NCBI GenBank assembly: GCA_963705525.1
Contig: CAVPJW010000004.1
Coordinates: 930,001-994,000 of the forward strand
Reading direction: 5' to 3'
Origin: CAVPJW01 sp963705525
Lineage (GTDB): Bacteria > Acidobacteriota > Vicinamibacteria > Vicinamibacterales > CAVPJW01
DNA length: 64,000 nt
Shown: piece by piece, positions 37,780-48,259 of the stretch
How the letters are laid out: each line of letters opens with the position of its first letter
Position numbering within the stretch: the first letter of the stretch is position 1
Notes under the pieces: generated by a model
Database searches by the model: none
What the model saw: the letters and a program-made list of their open reading frames with translations, nothing else
What the model was told of the DNA's origin: nothing
Program-made: the position numbers and the translations under genes

Positions 37780-38350
37780 TTAGCTGCTCCTGACTCTCTC
37801 GTGTTTGAACTGGTGCCCCATCCGGGCTTGGCCGCCCATTCGACGAAATCTTACTAATGGCCGAGTTGTTTTGAAACACGGTCTGGCGTTCCGACGTCCC
37901 GAAAAACCGGCGGCCTGTCGTCGTCAACGACAGGGGCGCCGCACTGGCGAAGTAGCTTTCACGAAGCAATGTTCCCGGCGATCCGGTGCACGCCTCGGCG
38001 GCGCCATCGATGGCTTCACCGGTCCCCTGGAGCGTAATCTCGTATCCGCTCTTGGCGACGCTGGGGCCGTTCGACGGCACGAGGTCGCGGCCGATGAATG
38101 CCGCGCCCACGCCCGGAATACGCCCGAGCTCTTCCAGACTGGCCGCATAGAGGCCGTTGCCGCATGACGCACGGTAAGCCAGCTGCGCCCCGTTGATCGT
38201 TCTGAGCGAGGCGAGTGCCGACACTTCGTTGGCGGCCATGCGGGCCCTGACCAGACTGGGCACGGCGATCGCGGTGAGGAGGCCAATCACTCCCACCACA
38301 ATCAGCATCTCGAGCACCGTGAACCCTTTCGCGTCCTTCCCTTTCAGCAT
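37742..38350 (-). CDS. Divergent type IV pilin
   Basis: From the ATG at 38350 (MLKGKDAKGFTVLEMLIVV) the 202-residue prepilin has a cleavage site before FTVLE, the usual pilin helix and a pair of cysteines in equivalent positions (RASCGNGLYAASL and AAEACTGSPG). It is clearly related to its neighbours but much more diverged. The C-terminus runs 38 bases into the next pilin gene (37234-37779), giving a polar tail that the other pilins lack. The long open frame upstream of 38350 is not coding. Confidence 0.85.
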   Translation of the reverse strand: MLKGKDAKGFTVLEMLIVVGVIGLLTAIAVPSLVRARMAANEVSALASLRTINGAQLAYRASCGNGLYAASLEELGRIPGVGAAFIGRDLVPSNGPSVAKSGYEITLQGTGEAIDGAAEACTGSPGTLLRESYFASAAPLSLTTTGRRFFGTSERQTVFQNNSAISKISSNGRPSPDGAPVQTRESQEQLNEHEGRSRLYVD

Positions 38351-38476
38351 ACCGCCATTCGGCGCCCAGCGACTCAGGCCTTTCCCGCCGTGCCGCTCGG
38401 TTGCAGCCGTACTCTCAATCCTTAAGTTTCGGCTTGAGCCGGTCAAAAATGTCGATGGAGCCGGGTTTATGTCATC

Positions 38477-38518
38477 AAAAAAAACTGAGGGGATGTCCGC
38501 GCCTGCGGACATCCCCTC
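38477..38518 (-). terminator. Strong intrinsic terminator after the first pilin gene
   Basis: On the minus strand, a perfect 14-base-pair stem (38518-38505 with 38500-38487, loop of four) is followed by AG and eight Ts (complement of 38484-38477). This is the clearest terminator in the window. It should make the pilin at 38551-39096 largely a separate, highly expressed transcript. Confidence 0.88.
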
Positions 38519-38550
38519 GTACATGCCCGGGTCGAGGTCGACTACCCTTC

Positions 38551-39096
38551 CTACTGAATGGGCACTGCAGCCGATGGCGTCGGCGCTCCCGCCGAGGAAA
38601 TCGCCGTCACCGCCGCCGTATGCTGGAAGATGGTCTGCGTTTCCGCCGTGCCGAAGTACCGCCCGCCGGTGCTGGCCGACATGGGGTCGGCATTCGCAAA
38701 GTAGGTCGGCCTGAGTGCTGAACCGGCCGTGCCCGTGCAAGCCGCTGCCGCACCGGTCACCGCTGAGCCCGTGCCCGCCAATGTCACGTTGTAGCCACTC
38801 TTGGCAACCGTCGTTCCGCTGGCCGGAACGAGATCAGGACTGATGAACGGCTGGCCGCCAGTCGGCGCAGTTCCGAGCTCCGTCAGGCTGGCCGCATACA
38901 ACCCCGCGCCGCACCCGCTGCTGTAGGCATTCTGCGCGCTGTTGATGACGCGCAGCGAACCGATGGCCGAAGCCTCATTGCCAGACATCCTGGCGCGCAG
39001 CAATCCCGGCACTGCGATGGCCGCGATGATCCCGATGATCGCGACGACGATCAGCAACTCAATCAGCGTGAAGCCTTCTTCTTTCCGAATCCTCAT
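38551..39096 (-). CDS. pilA: Type IV major pilin PilA
   Basis: The 181-residue prepilin has the leader MRIRKEEG, cleavage site before FTLIE, the helix LLIVVAIIGIIAAIAVPGLL, and the cysteine pair (about residues 62 and 120). I prefer the ATG at 39096 because it lies six bases after GAGGAG; the adjacent ATG at 39099 would leave only three. It has its own sigma-54-type promoter and a strong terminator, and follows pilR and another pilin, so it is the best candidate for the main pilus subunit. Confidence 0.94.
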   Translation of the reverse strand: MRIRKEEGFTLIELLIVVAIIGIIAAIAVPGLLRARMSGNEASAIGSLRVINSAQNAYSSGCGAGLYAASLTELGTAPTGGQPFISPDLVPASGTTVAKSGYNVTLAGTGSAVTGAAAACTGTAGSALRPTYFANADPMSASTGGRYFGTAETQTIFQHTAAVTAISSAGAPTPSAAVPIQ

Positions 39097-39179
39097 CATC
39101 TACTCCTCAAGTCGGGACGATCACGAGCCGGCCGCCTCCAAGTCCCCAGCGACCGGTTACCGGGGGCTGCCAGCTCTTG

Positions 39180-39213
39180 AGCAACCGCGGTGCCATGGCT
39201 GTGCAACCTTGCA
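39180..39213 (-). promoter_or_regulatory. Sigma-54 (-24/-12) promoter of the major pilin gene with adjacent palindrome
   Basis: On the minus strand TGGCAC (39195-39190), five bases, and TTGCT (39184-39180) match the -24/-12 consensus with correct spacing. Transcription would start near 39168-39170 and give a leader of about 70 bases. Just upstream lies the palindrome TGCAACCTTGCA (39202-39213). The regulator gene pilR, a sigma-54 activator, is encoded nearby, so control by PilS-PilR is expected. Confidence 0.75.
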
Positions 39214-39326
39214 ACACGGCGCTAAGTCGCAGCTGATGAAACGCTTATGAACGAGCTGCGCGTAGGCGTCGAGGTGAAGGATGGGCGCGACTGCCAATTC
39301 GTGGCGCCCGGACGTGGCAGAAAGTG

Positions 39327-39869
39327 TCAATCGACTTGAGAGACCGTCTGGCTTTGAGCAAACGGCTGCGTGGGCGCCAGCCCGGATCTGTCCTGCCAGA
39401 TGCCCTCGCCTTGGGCCGTCGCGAAGCCCGCGGAGCCGGACCAGCCTGGCGACATGGGCGTTGCGGTGACGTACCACGCCCTGGCCGTTTCCTGATCGGT
39501 GCAGTGATCCTTGGCTTCGTTCGGCTCCGTCGCCGTCAACGTGATGCGATAGCCGCTCTTGATGACCTCGTCCCCCGTCGTCAGATCCGGTGAGAGCGTC
39601 GTCGCCGCTCCGAGCTGTGTGAGACTGGCCGCGAAGTCTCGGTCGTTGCCGCAGACCGACCGGAATATGGCCTGCGCGTCCCGTATCGCCTGGAGCGACG
39701 AGATCGCCGACGCTTCGTTCGCACGAATCCGTGCGCGGATCAGCCCGGGAATGGCGAACGCGGCCACGACGCCCAGGATCGCAAACACGACCAGCAGTTC
39801 GATGAGCGTGAATCCCGGTGAACGTCGGTGATAGGCCGATCGGCGCGAGCCCGACCGCGCGCTCTTCAT
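39327..39869 (-). CDS. Type IV pilin-like protein
   Basis: From the ATG at 39869 the 180-residue prepilin has a long basic leader (about 22 residues), the site G/FTLIE and the helix LLVVFAILGVVAAFAIPGLI. A shortened globular domain has a cysteine pair (RSVCGNDRDF and KDHCTDQE) at positions like those in the other pilins. It is the most divergent of the four. It lies 26 bases after the pilR stop, so it is likely co-transcribed with pilS and pilR, unlike the sigma-54-driven pilin downstream. Confidence 0.88.
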   Translation of the reverse strand: MKSARSGSRRSAYHRRSPGFTLIELLVVFAILGVVAAFAIPGLIRARIRANEASAISSLQAIRDAQAIFRSVCGNDRDFAASLTQLGAATTLSPDLTTGDEVIKSGYRITLTATEPNEAKDHCTDQETARAWYVTATPMSPGWSGSAGFATAQGEGIWQDRSGLAPTQPFAQSQTVSQVD

Positions 39870-39895
39870 GGGCGGAACTTTCGCAGGAACGCTCC

Positions 39896-41295
<1,400 letters not shown>

Positions 41296-41296
<1 letters not shown>

Positions 41297-42987
41297 CAGG
41301 ACACCACCGCCGTAGCCGCGCGCACCGGGAACCGCACCGTCACGCGCGTCCCCTGGCCTGGCTTGGAGCTCACGCGAATGTCGCCTCGATAGTCGGACAC
41401 GATGCGGTGCACGATCGACAGCCCCAGCCCGCTGCCACGCGTGAACCCGCCATGAAACGGCTGGAAGATGCCCTCGAGATCCTCCGGAGCGATGCCGATA
41501 CCTTCATCCGCGACCTCGATCACTACAGCCTGATCTGTGTCGCCATCGAGCCGGGTCTCCTGACGAGCCGTTAGTTGCAGACGACCGCCTCCTTCCATCG
41601 ACCGCAGGCCGTTGGTCGCGAGGTTCCAGACAATCTGCCGCAACTGGCCCTCGTCGGCCTCGTACCAGAGCGCGTCCGGGGGCACAGCGACATCGATGGA
41701 GTGTCCGTCGTGGACCTCGGCGCTGTGGCGCAGAAGCACCGCCGCATCGTTCAGCACGCGTCGCACATCCAGCCGCGCGACAGAAAACCGCTGAGGCCTC
41801 GCGTAGGCCAGAAACGATCGAATCGTCTGGTTGAGGCGTTCCGATTCCCTGAGCACGATGTCCATGAGCTGGGCCTGCTCGGCGCTCAACGGCAGCTCCT
41901 GGCGAAGGATCTGAATCGAGCCGGACATCGAGGCAAGAGGGTTTCGGATCTCGTGCGCGATGCCGGCCGCCATCTCACCGACGGCCGCGAGGCGCTGCTG
42001 CATCCGCGCATCGCGTTCGAGTTTCTTGAAGTTGGTCACGTCCTGAAAGCTGAACAGGTATCCGGCGCGGCCGCCTGGTGTGTCGAGATAGGTGGCGCTC
42101 AGCCCGATGTCGATGGACCGGCCGTCCGGCAGGCGGTAGGTGAAATCCGTGCGCCGGCCGCGAGCGCCCTCGAGATCCTGGTCGAGAGCCTTCGCCAGCT
42201 CAGGAGGCAGCTGGAGGATCTCGGCGATCGAACGACCGATGACGGACTCGGCCGGGTGAGCGGTGATGACCTCCGCACCCCGATTGAACGTGCGGACTCG
42301 GCCGCTTCGGTCGGTGGTCGCCAGCCCGCTCATGAGGCTGTCGATCACATGCTGATTGAAGGCCTGCCAGTCCGCAATCTCGTGGGAGGCTCGCTCGAGC
42401 CGATCATCGGCCCGCTGGAGACCCTCGGCCAGCGATCCACTGAGCAGGGCGACGGCAAAGAACCCGAAGGCGTTGATGGCGAACGTGTAGATGGCGATGC
42501 GGTGCGGCGGCAGCGAGGCCACCGTATACCGAATCCAGGTGGAACTGAGCAACCCGGCCGCGCTGAGGTATTGAGCCAGGACCAGCCCGCCATAGGTCAA
42601 TGTGGTGAGCACGGCCAGAAGCAGGCCGCCTCGCCGCAGCTGAAGAATCGTGGCCGCGATGATCGGCAGGACGTAGAGCGATGAGAAGTAACTCGTGACT
42701 CCGCCGGTCAGATAGATGAACGCCGTCACCACAGCCGCATCGAGCCCCAGCTGCACGTCGACGAGCCAACGGCGCCGCGTGGTCAGGCCAAGGGTAAGTG
42801 CATAGATCACGGACAGGCCGTACGTGATCGCGATCAGGACGAAGAACGGATCGCCTGGAAACGTCCCTGGCGACAGCGTCTCGACGAGGACGCCCGTGCC
42901 GAGGAGCGCGGTCATCGTAATGAGGCGCGCGCCGATCAGCCGGGCGAGATTTCGCCTGAGCGCAATCGCCGGGTCGGGAGCACTCAT
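41296..42987 (-). CDS. pilS: Sensor histidine kinase PilS
   Basis: The 563-residue kinase has about six N-terminal membrane helices (residues 20-190), the form of PilS that senses pilin in the membrane. A PAS domain follows (about 205-320), then HisKA with phospho-accepting His345 in GIAHEIRNPLASMSGS. The ATPase domain has N-box WNLATNGLRS, ADEGIGI and GSGLGLSIV. It overlaps the pilC stop by four bases and pilR by one, forming a tightly coupled pilC-pilS-pilR unit. Confidence 0.95.
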
Positions 42988-44198
42988 GCAAGTTTGCTGA
43001 TCAGACTGAAGATCGGCATGTACATCGAAATGACGATCCCACCCACGACGACGCCGAGAAACGCGATCATCGCGGGTTCGAGGAGGGTCAGCAAACCGGC
43101 TACCGCGATGTCCACTTCCTCTTCGTAAAAGTCCGCGATCTTGGCGAGCATCGTGTCCAGCGCACCGGTCGTCTCGCCGACCGAAATCATCTGTGTCACC
43201 ATCGCCGGAAACACACGGCTTTCCTTGAGCGGCACGGCCACCGTCTCACCGCGTTCAATTCGCGTCCGCGCCAAGATGACCGCGTCCTCGACGACCGCGT
43301 TCCCGGACGTGCGCGCCGTAATCTCGAGGCCATCGAGAATGGGCACTCCGGAGCTCATGAGCGTCGCCAGCGTGCGACAGAAGCGTGCGACGGATATCTT
43401 CCTCAGGATCGTGCCAATGATTGGCGCCTTGAGGAGTGTTCCGTCCACGACGCGCCGCCCCCTCTCGGTGGCGTAATACTGCCGGAACGCGAACCCGAGG
43501 GCTCCAAGGCCCACGAGGATGAATGGCAGGAACTGCACCAGGGAGTTGCTCAGCCAGATGACGATTCGCGTGGGCAGAGGAAGGTCGGCGCCAAGACCTG
43601 CGAACATCACGGCGAACGTCGGAATGACTTTCCAGAGGATCACACCGACCACGACGGTGGCAATGACGATCACCGCGATCGGATAAATCATCGCGGACTG
43701 GACCTGGGCCTTGAGCTTGACGGCCTTCTCGATGTAGGTCGCAAGCCGCTTGAGGATGGTGTCGAGGATTCCGCCGGCTTCGCCAGCGGCGATCATGTTC
43801 GTGAAGAGCGCATCGAACGTCTTGGGATGCCTGCGCATGGCATCGGCGAGGGATGCGCCGCCTTCGACGTCGGTTCTCGTCTGGAGAATGACCTGCGCAA
43901 AGTTCTTGTCCTCTTCCTGATTACCCAGGATATCCAGGCACTGGACGAGTGGTAGTCCTGCGTCGATCATCACGGAAAACTGCCGCGTAAAGATCGCGAG
44001 GTTCTTCGGTTTGACCTTCTTTCCGGTCTTGCCTTTGCGCGCGGGCTCAGCCGCGCGCGCCTTGACGGGCTGGATCCGGGTGATGAGCACCTGTTCGCGG
44101 CGAAGGCTCGCCACCACGGCGTCCATCGAATCTGCTGTCCGTTCCCCCCCGACCACCTCGCCGGCTCGTGTGCGTCCCGAGTATGCAAATGTCGGCAT
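42984..44198 (-). CDS. pilC: Type IV pilus inner-membrane platform protein PilC
   Basis: PilC (GspF family) is the inner-membrane platform that couples the PilB/PilT motors to pilin addition. The 404-residue protein has the GspF N-terminal segment (FAYSGRTRAGEVVGGERTA) and two T2SF domains with three membrane helices. The family features AIFTRQFSVMIDAGLPLVQ, GGILDTILKRLATYIEKA and ISVGETTGALDTMLAKIADF are present. It follows pilT by 18 bases. Confidence 0.95.
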   Translation of the reverse strand: MPTFAYSGRTRAGEVVGGERTADSMDAVVASLRREQVLITRIQPVKARAAEPARKGKTGKKVKPKNLAIFTRQFSVMIDAGLPLVQCLDILGNQEEDKNFAQVILQTRTDVEGGASLADAMRRHPKTFDALFTNMIAAGEAGGILDTILKRLATYIEKAVKLKAQVQSAMIYPIAVIVIATVVVGVILWKVIPTFAVMFAGLGADLPLPTRIVIWLSNSLVQFLPFILVGLGALGFAFRQYYATERGRRVVDGTLLKAPIIGTILRKISVARFCRTLATLMSSGVPILDGLEITARTSGNAVVEDAVILARTRIERGETVAVPLKESRVFPAMVTQMISVGETTGALDTMLAKIADFYEEEVDIAVAGLLTLLEPAMIAFLGVVVGGIVISMYMPIFSLISKLA

Positions 44199-44216
44199 CG
44201 TGCGATCCCCTGGCGA

Positions 44217-45377
44217 TCAGCGCCGGTTCGAAGGAGTCCCTCCGGCGACGGGAGTGCGTGCCACCGGCGCTCCGCCCCGGCCGGCTCCGGGCACCACGCC
44301 AACGCCGCGATTGATCATCTCGGCCAGTTCGTCTCGATGGCTCGACGCCGCGAGCGCCGCCTCGAGCGTGATCTGCCGACTGAGATAGAGCGATGCCAGC
44401 GACTGATTGGCGGTCTGCATCCCCGCTTTCTCCTGTCCTGCCTGCATCGCCGAATAGATCTGGTGAATCTTGTCCTCGCGAATCAGATTTCGAATCGCGG
44501 GGTTCGGGACGAGAATCTCAAGCGACGCGACGCGGCCCTTGCCGCTGGCATGAGGAACCAGCGCCTGACACACGATGCCTTCGAGCACGAGCGAGAGCTG
44601 CGTGCGGATCTGGTTCTGCTGATGGGTCGGAAAGATGTCGATGATGCGCGTGATCGTCTGAGCCGTCGAGTTGGTGTGCAGGGTGCTGAACGTCAGGTGG
44701 CCCGTCTCGGCGATTCTGAGGGCCGACTCCATCGTTTCAAGATCGCGGAGCTCGCCGACGAACACCACGTCGGGATCTTCGCGCAGCGCGGAACGAAGCG
44801 CCTGGGCAAACCCGTGCGTGTCGCTGTGCAGCTCGCGCTGGTTCACCAGGCAGCGCTTGTGCGCGTGAATGTATTCAACCGGATCCTCGATCGTCAGGAT
44901 GTGCGCCTTCCGCTCGGTGTTGATCTTGTCCAGCAGCGCCGTCATGGTGGTCGTCTTGCCCGAACCCGTGGGCCCGGTGATGAGCACGAGCCCGCGTGGA
45001 CGATCCGCGAACTGGGCCACCACCGGAGGCAGGCGAAGCTCCTCGAACCCGCGAATCTCATAAGGAATCAGTCGAAACGCGGCCGCCACGGCGCCCCGCT
45101 GGTTGAAGACGTTGCACCGGAACCGACCCAGGCCACGGATCCCGAAGGAGCAGTCGAACTCCAGGTTCTCTTCGAAGCGCTTCTTCTGCGTGTCGGTCAA
45201 CACGCTATAGACGAGCTGCTTGGTGTCGGCCGGGGACAGCGGCGGCATGTCGAAGGGGCGAAGATCGCCATCGACACGGGCGACCGGCGGCAGACCGGTG
45301 GATAGATGCAGATCTGAGGCGGCAAGGTCGATCGTCGCCTTGAGCAACTCGGGAAGTCCCGGCAATTTGTCGGTCAT
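44217..45377 (-). CDS. pilT: Type IV pilus retraction ATPase PilT
   Basis: PilT powers pilus retraction and twitching motility. The 386-residue hexameric ATPase has Walker A TGPTGSGKTTTMTALL, the Asp box, Walker B region DVVFVGELRDLETME and the His box FSTLHTNSTAQTI. The C-terminus has a short Gly/Pro/Arg extension. It ends 18 bases before pilC and starts three bases after pilB. The PilT-type motif near residue 200 reads GELRDLET rather than the more common GEMRDLET. Confidence 0.94.
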   Translation of the reverse strand: MTDKLPGLPELLKATIDLAASDLHLSTGLPPVARVDGDLRPFDMPPLSPADTKQLVYSVLTDTQKKRFEENLEFDCSFGIRGLGRFRCNVFNQRGAVAAAFRLIPYEIRGFEELRLPPVVAQFADRPRGLVLITGPTGSGKTTTMTALLDKINTERKAHILTIEDPVEYIHAHKRCLVNQRELHSDTHGFAQALRSALREDPDVVFVGELRDLETMESALRIAETGHLTFSTLHTNSTAQTITRIIDIFPTHQQNQIRTQLSLVLEGIVCQALVPHASGKGRVASLEILVPNPAIRNLIREDKIHQIYSAMQAGQEKAGMQTANQSLASLYLSRQITLEAALAASSHRDELAEMINRGVGVVPGAGRGGAPVARTPVAGGTPSNRR

Positions 45378-45380
45378 CGG

Positions 45381-47117
45381 CTACCTCACTGTCTCGCGTC
45401 CCACTTCTTCGAGCGTGGTCAAACCCGCCTTCACCTTGCTGAGTCCGCTCTGACGGAGTGTCATCATCCCGTTGTCCACCGCCTTGCGGCGAAGCTCGAT
45501 GGACGACGCTCCGACGAGGATGAGCTCGCGGATCTCGTCGGCAATCTCCATCACTTCGTAGAGACCGACCCGTCCTTTGTATCCCGTGTTATTGCATCGA
45601 TCGCATCCCGTGCCCTTCATCGGCACAACAGAACGCGCGTCCTCGGCACTGAATCCCGCTTCGAGAAGGGCAGGGGCCGGAATGGGATGCTCGCGCTTGC
45701 AGTGTGGACAGACGCGTCGGACGAGTCGCTGGGCGCAGATCAGATTGACCGAGCTTGCCACGAGAAAGGGCTCGATTCCCATGTTCATGAGCCGACTCAC
45801 GGTGCTAGGCGCATCGTTGGTGTGAAGGGTTGACAGCACCATGTGCCCGGTCAGCGCGGCCTTGACGGCGATCTCCGCCGTCTCGAAGTCGCGGATCTCG
45901 CCGACGAGAATGATGTTCGGATCCTGACGGAGGAAAGCGCGGAGCGCCGCCGCGAAGTTGAGGCCGATGCCTTCGCGAACCTGGACCTGATTGATGCCCG
46001 GCAGATTGAACTCGACGGGATCCTCCGCCGTCATGATGTTCGTATCGGGCGTGTTGAGTCGCGAGATCGAGGAATAGAGCGTGTTGGTCTTGCCACTGCC
46101 CGTCGGGCCCGTCACGAGCACCATGCCCCACGGCCTGGTGATCGCGTTCTCGAACCGCGACAGCGGCTCGGCGTCGAATCCGAGCTTGGTCATGTCGAGC
46201 ATCAGCTTGTCCCGGTCAAGGAGTCGCAGCACGATCTTCTCGCCGAAGAGCGTGGGCAGGCACGAGACGCGGAAGTCGATGTCCTTCATGCGGCCGTCGT
46301 CGTTGAACCGGATCTTGATGCGGCCGTCCTGCGGCAGGCGCTTTTCGGCGATGTCCATCTTCGCCATGATCTTCAGGCGCGACGTGATGGCGTCGCGCAG
46401 CTTCATGGGGGGCGTCATGACGTTGTAGAGGATGCCGTCGATCCGATACCGGACCCGAAACTCCTTTTCGTAGGGCTCGATGTGAATGTCGCTCGCGCCT
46501 TTCTGGATGGCCGACATCAGCACCACGTTGACGAGCTTGATGACCGGCGCCTCCTCGCCCTGCCGGGCAAGCATCTCGGCGCTGATCTCCTCATGCTCCT
46601 GAAGCAGCTCGACTTCGCCCGCTTCGACCTCGGGCATCTCCTCAAGCGCGCGCGTGGCGAGCTCAAGCGCATTGCCGCCGCCATCCGCGCCGCCGACGTT
46701 GTAGTACTTCTGAATGGCCTCGGTGACCGCCACTTCCGACGCCACGACCGGCTCCACGTTGTAGCCAGTCATGAACTTGATGTCGTCCATCGCGAAGACG
46801 TTCGTGGGATCCGTCATCGCGATCGTGAGGGTCGCGCCAGAACGACTGAGCGGCAGGATCTGATACTTCTGGGCCGTGTCAGGGGGAATGAGCTTGAGGA
46901 CCGCCGGATCGACCTCGAAGTCCTGAAGGACGATCGACGGCACGCCGTACTGCTTGCTGAGCAGCGCCGTGATCTCCTCGTCCTTCACGTACCCCAGCTT
47001 CACGAGGTTGAAGCCGAGCTTCCCTCCGTGCACTTTGTGATGGTTCAACGCCTCCTGAAGCTGCTCAGGAGTGATGAATTTCTCTTTGAGGAGAAGCTCT
47101 CCGATTCGAACCGGCAT
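45381..47117 (-). CDS. pilB: Type IV pilus assembly ATPase PilB
   Basis: PilB drives pilus extension. The 578-residue protein has the MshEN N-terminal domain (RIGELLLKEKFITPEQL..., about 1-140), a domain used for c-di-GMP binding in several relatives. The ATPase core has Walker A GPTGSGKT (337-344), Walker B ILVGEIRD (403-410) and LSTLHTND. The zinc-binding cysteines are at about 470, 473, 505 and 508 (CPHC, CDRC). It begins the pil locus. Its 65-base upstream gap holds the tandem inverted repeats at 47159-47193. Confidence 0.95.
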   Translation of the reverse strand: MPVRIGELLLKEKFITPEQLQEALNHHKVHGGKLGFNLVKLGYVKDEEITALLSKQYGVPSIVLQDFEVDPAVLKLIPPDTAQKYQILPLSRSGATLTIAMTDPTNVFAMDDIKFMTGYNVEPVVASEVAVTEAIQKYYNVGGADGGGNALELATRALEEMPEVEAGEVELLQEHEEISAEMLARQGEEAPVIKLVNVVLMSAIQKGASDIHIEPYEKEFRVRYRIDGILYNVMTPPMKLRDAITSRLKIMAKMDIAEKRLPQDGRIKIRFNDDGRMKDIDFRVSCLPTLFGEKIVLRLLDRDKLMLDMTKLGFDAEPLSRFENAITRPWGMVLVTGPTGSGKTNTLYSSISRLNTPDTNIMTAEDPVEFNLPGINQVQVREGIGLNFAAALRAFLRQDPNIILVGEIRDFETAEIAVKAALTGHMVLSTLHTNDAPSTVSRLMNMGIEPFLVASSVNLICAQRLVRRVCPHCKREHPIPAPALLEAGFSAEDARSVVPMKGTGCDRCNNTGYKGRVGLYEVMEIADEIRELILVGASSIELRRKAVDNGMMTLRQSGLSKVKAGLTTLEEVGRETVR

Positions 47118-47158
47118 AGGAACCGTGAAATCTGTTGCGGGTGCCCCTCACCCGTAAC

Positions 47159-47193
47159 TGACAAATTTTGTCACTGTATGACCTAAAAGGTCA
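47159..47193. promoter_or_regulatory. Two inverted repeats TGAC-N7-GTCA upstream of pilB (operator-like)
   Basis: TGACAAATTTTGTCA (47159-47173) and TGACCTAAAAGGTCA (47179-47193) are perfect palindromes around central bases, both with TGAC-N7-GTCA ends, and their centres lie 20 bases (two helical turns) apart. They sit 42-76 bases upstream of pilB, with the second overlapping the stop of the TraF-like gene. Such spacing is usual for two dimers of a regulator bound on one DNA face. The regulator is unknown. Confidence 0.55.
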
Positions 47194-48259
47194 ATTGGAA
47201 GCTCACACTCCAGCTAATATCGGCCTCATCGCCTCCTCGGCTCAGGTGACCGTCGACGTACATGCTCCTTCGGGCGGCCACACTAAATCCCACCGAACCA
47301 ACGGGATTCTGGTCGCCGATGGTGCTGACACGCAGCCCTCCCCGGACGCCGACGCGATGGCTCATGAGCCACTGCTCGCCTCCGACGGCCACGTTGCGAA
47401 AGGCCCCGGCAAAATTCTCCACTCGTTCGACATCCGCATCGAATGCGATGACCGTCGAGGCGCCTGGGGCGGCAGCAGGACGACCCGGGGTAATTGCCGC
47501 ACCGACTCGGACCTGGCGGCTCATCCGGAGCGCCGGATCCGACGGCAGAGCCCCCTCGAACTCAGGCTGTCGGAGGTTCCTGGCCGTGACACCGAATCGC
47601 GTAATGCCGTAGGCGGCCATCGCCCCGATATCGAGATCGAAGTCAGTGCTGACGCGGCCGGGGAGGTCTGAACTCTGATCGAAGGCATCGCCAACCGTCG
47701 AGGTCGCCACGGGCCCGCTGGCGGTCTTGCCGGAGACCAGGCGGACAGTGGATCCCACGACGAGGCCCGGCAGGACCGACTGAACGAAGGTCGCGCCGAA
47801 GTTGTCGGTGCGCAGGGAATCGACGATGGCTGCTGGAGGGGCCTCGGGACCGCCCGTGACGGATCCAGGGCGAACCGCAGCCAGCGTCAGCCGGTAGTAG
47901 CTGGCGCCGAAGGCCGGAGTGGTGGTCGCGAAGATGTGACCTGACCGTCCGACAATGCCTTCTGCCAGCGACAACGACAGATCTCCGTCCCGGCGCGGAT
48001 CGCCCTCGGACCAGTCCAGCACCATGCTGAACGTGGCCCCGCTCGCCAAGCCGGCCGGATTCCAGTACGGCGCCGTCGCATCGTCGGCCACCGCGACGAA
48101 CGCCCCACCCATCCCGAGGGCTCGTGTCCCCAATGCCTCGAACTCCTGCGCGGCCACCGGATGGCCGCAGATCACAGCGAACACCGCGCTGGGGAGCAGA
48201 GCGAATGAGACGCACGACTTGAGTTTCTGCCTTGAGAATGTTATATTTTGAATATTCAA
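47183..48259 (-). CDS. Exported outer-membrane beta-barrel protein (TraF/PorV/UPF0164-like)
   Basis: The 358-residue protein has a signal region ending VAAQ and the family pattern ALGTRALGMGGAFVAVADDA followed by TAPYWNPAGLA, seen in FadL-like, PorV and TraF-type outer-membrane barrels. Alternating strands and a C-terminal phenylalanine (SFQLTF) fit an outer-membrane protein. The start is uncertain: the frame begins with TTG at 48259, an in-frame TGA lies just upstream, and no ATG precedes the signal segment. An 18-base palindrome overlaps this start. It is co-directional with pilB but separated by 65 bases. Confidence 0.75.
   Translation of the reverse strand: MNIQNITFSRQKLKSCVSFALLPSAVFAVICGHPVAAQEFEALGTRALGMGGAFVAVADDATAPYWNPAGLASGATFSMVLDWSEGDPRRDGDLSLSLAEGIVGRSGHIFATTTPAFGASYYRLTLAAVRPGSVTGGPEAPPAAIVDSLRTDNFGATFVQSVLPGLVVGSTVRLVSGKTASGPVATSTVGDAFDQSSDLPGRVSTDFDLDIGAMAAYGITRFGVTARNLRQPEFEGALPSDPALRMSRQVRVGAAITPGRPAAAPGASTVIAFDADVERVENFAGAFRNVAVGGEQWLMSHRVGVRGGLRVSTIGDQNPVGSVGFSVAARRSMYVDGHLSRGGDEADISWSVSFQLTF

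Noticed and set aside
37742..38740. Extended 332-residue start for the divergent pilin
   Set aside because: The first 130 residues cross the strong terminator and part of the previous pilin gene in another frame; prepilin leaders are short, so the ATG at 38350 is used.
37234..39869. Tandem pilins as a phase-variation cassette with silent copies
   Set aside because: Each copy has a complete leader and body and no flanking conserved recombination repeats were seen; duplication is the simpler reading.
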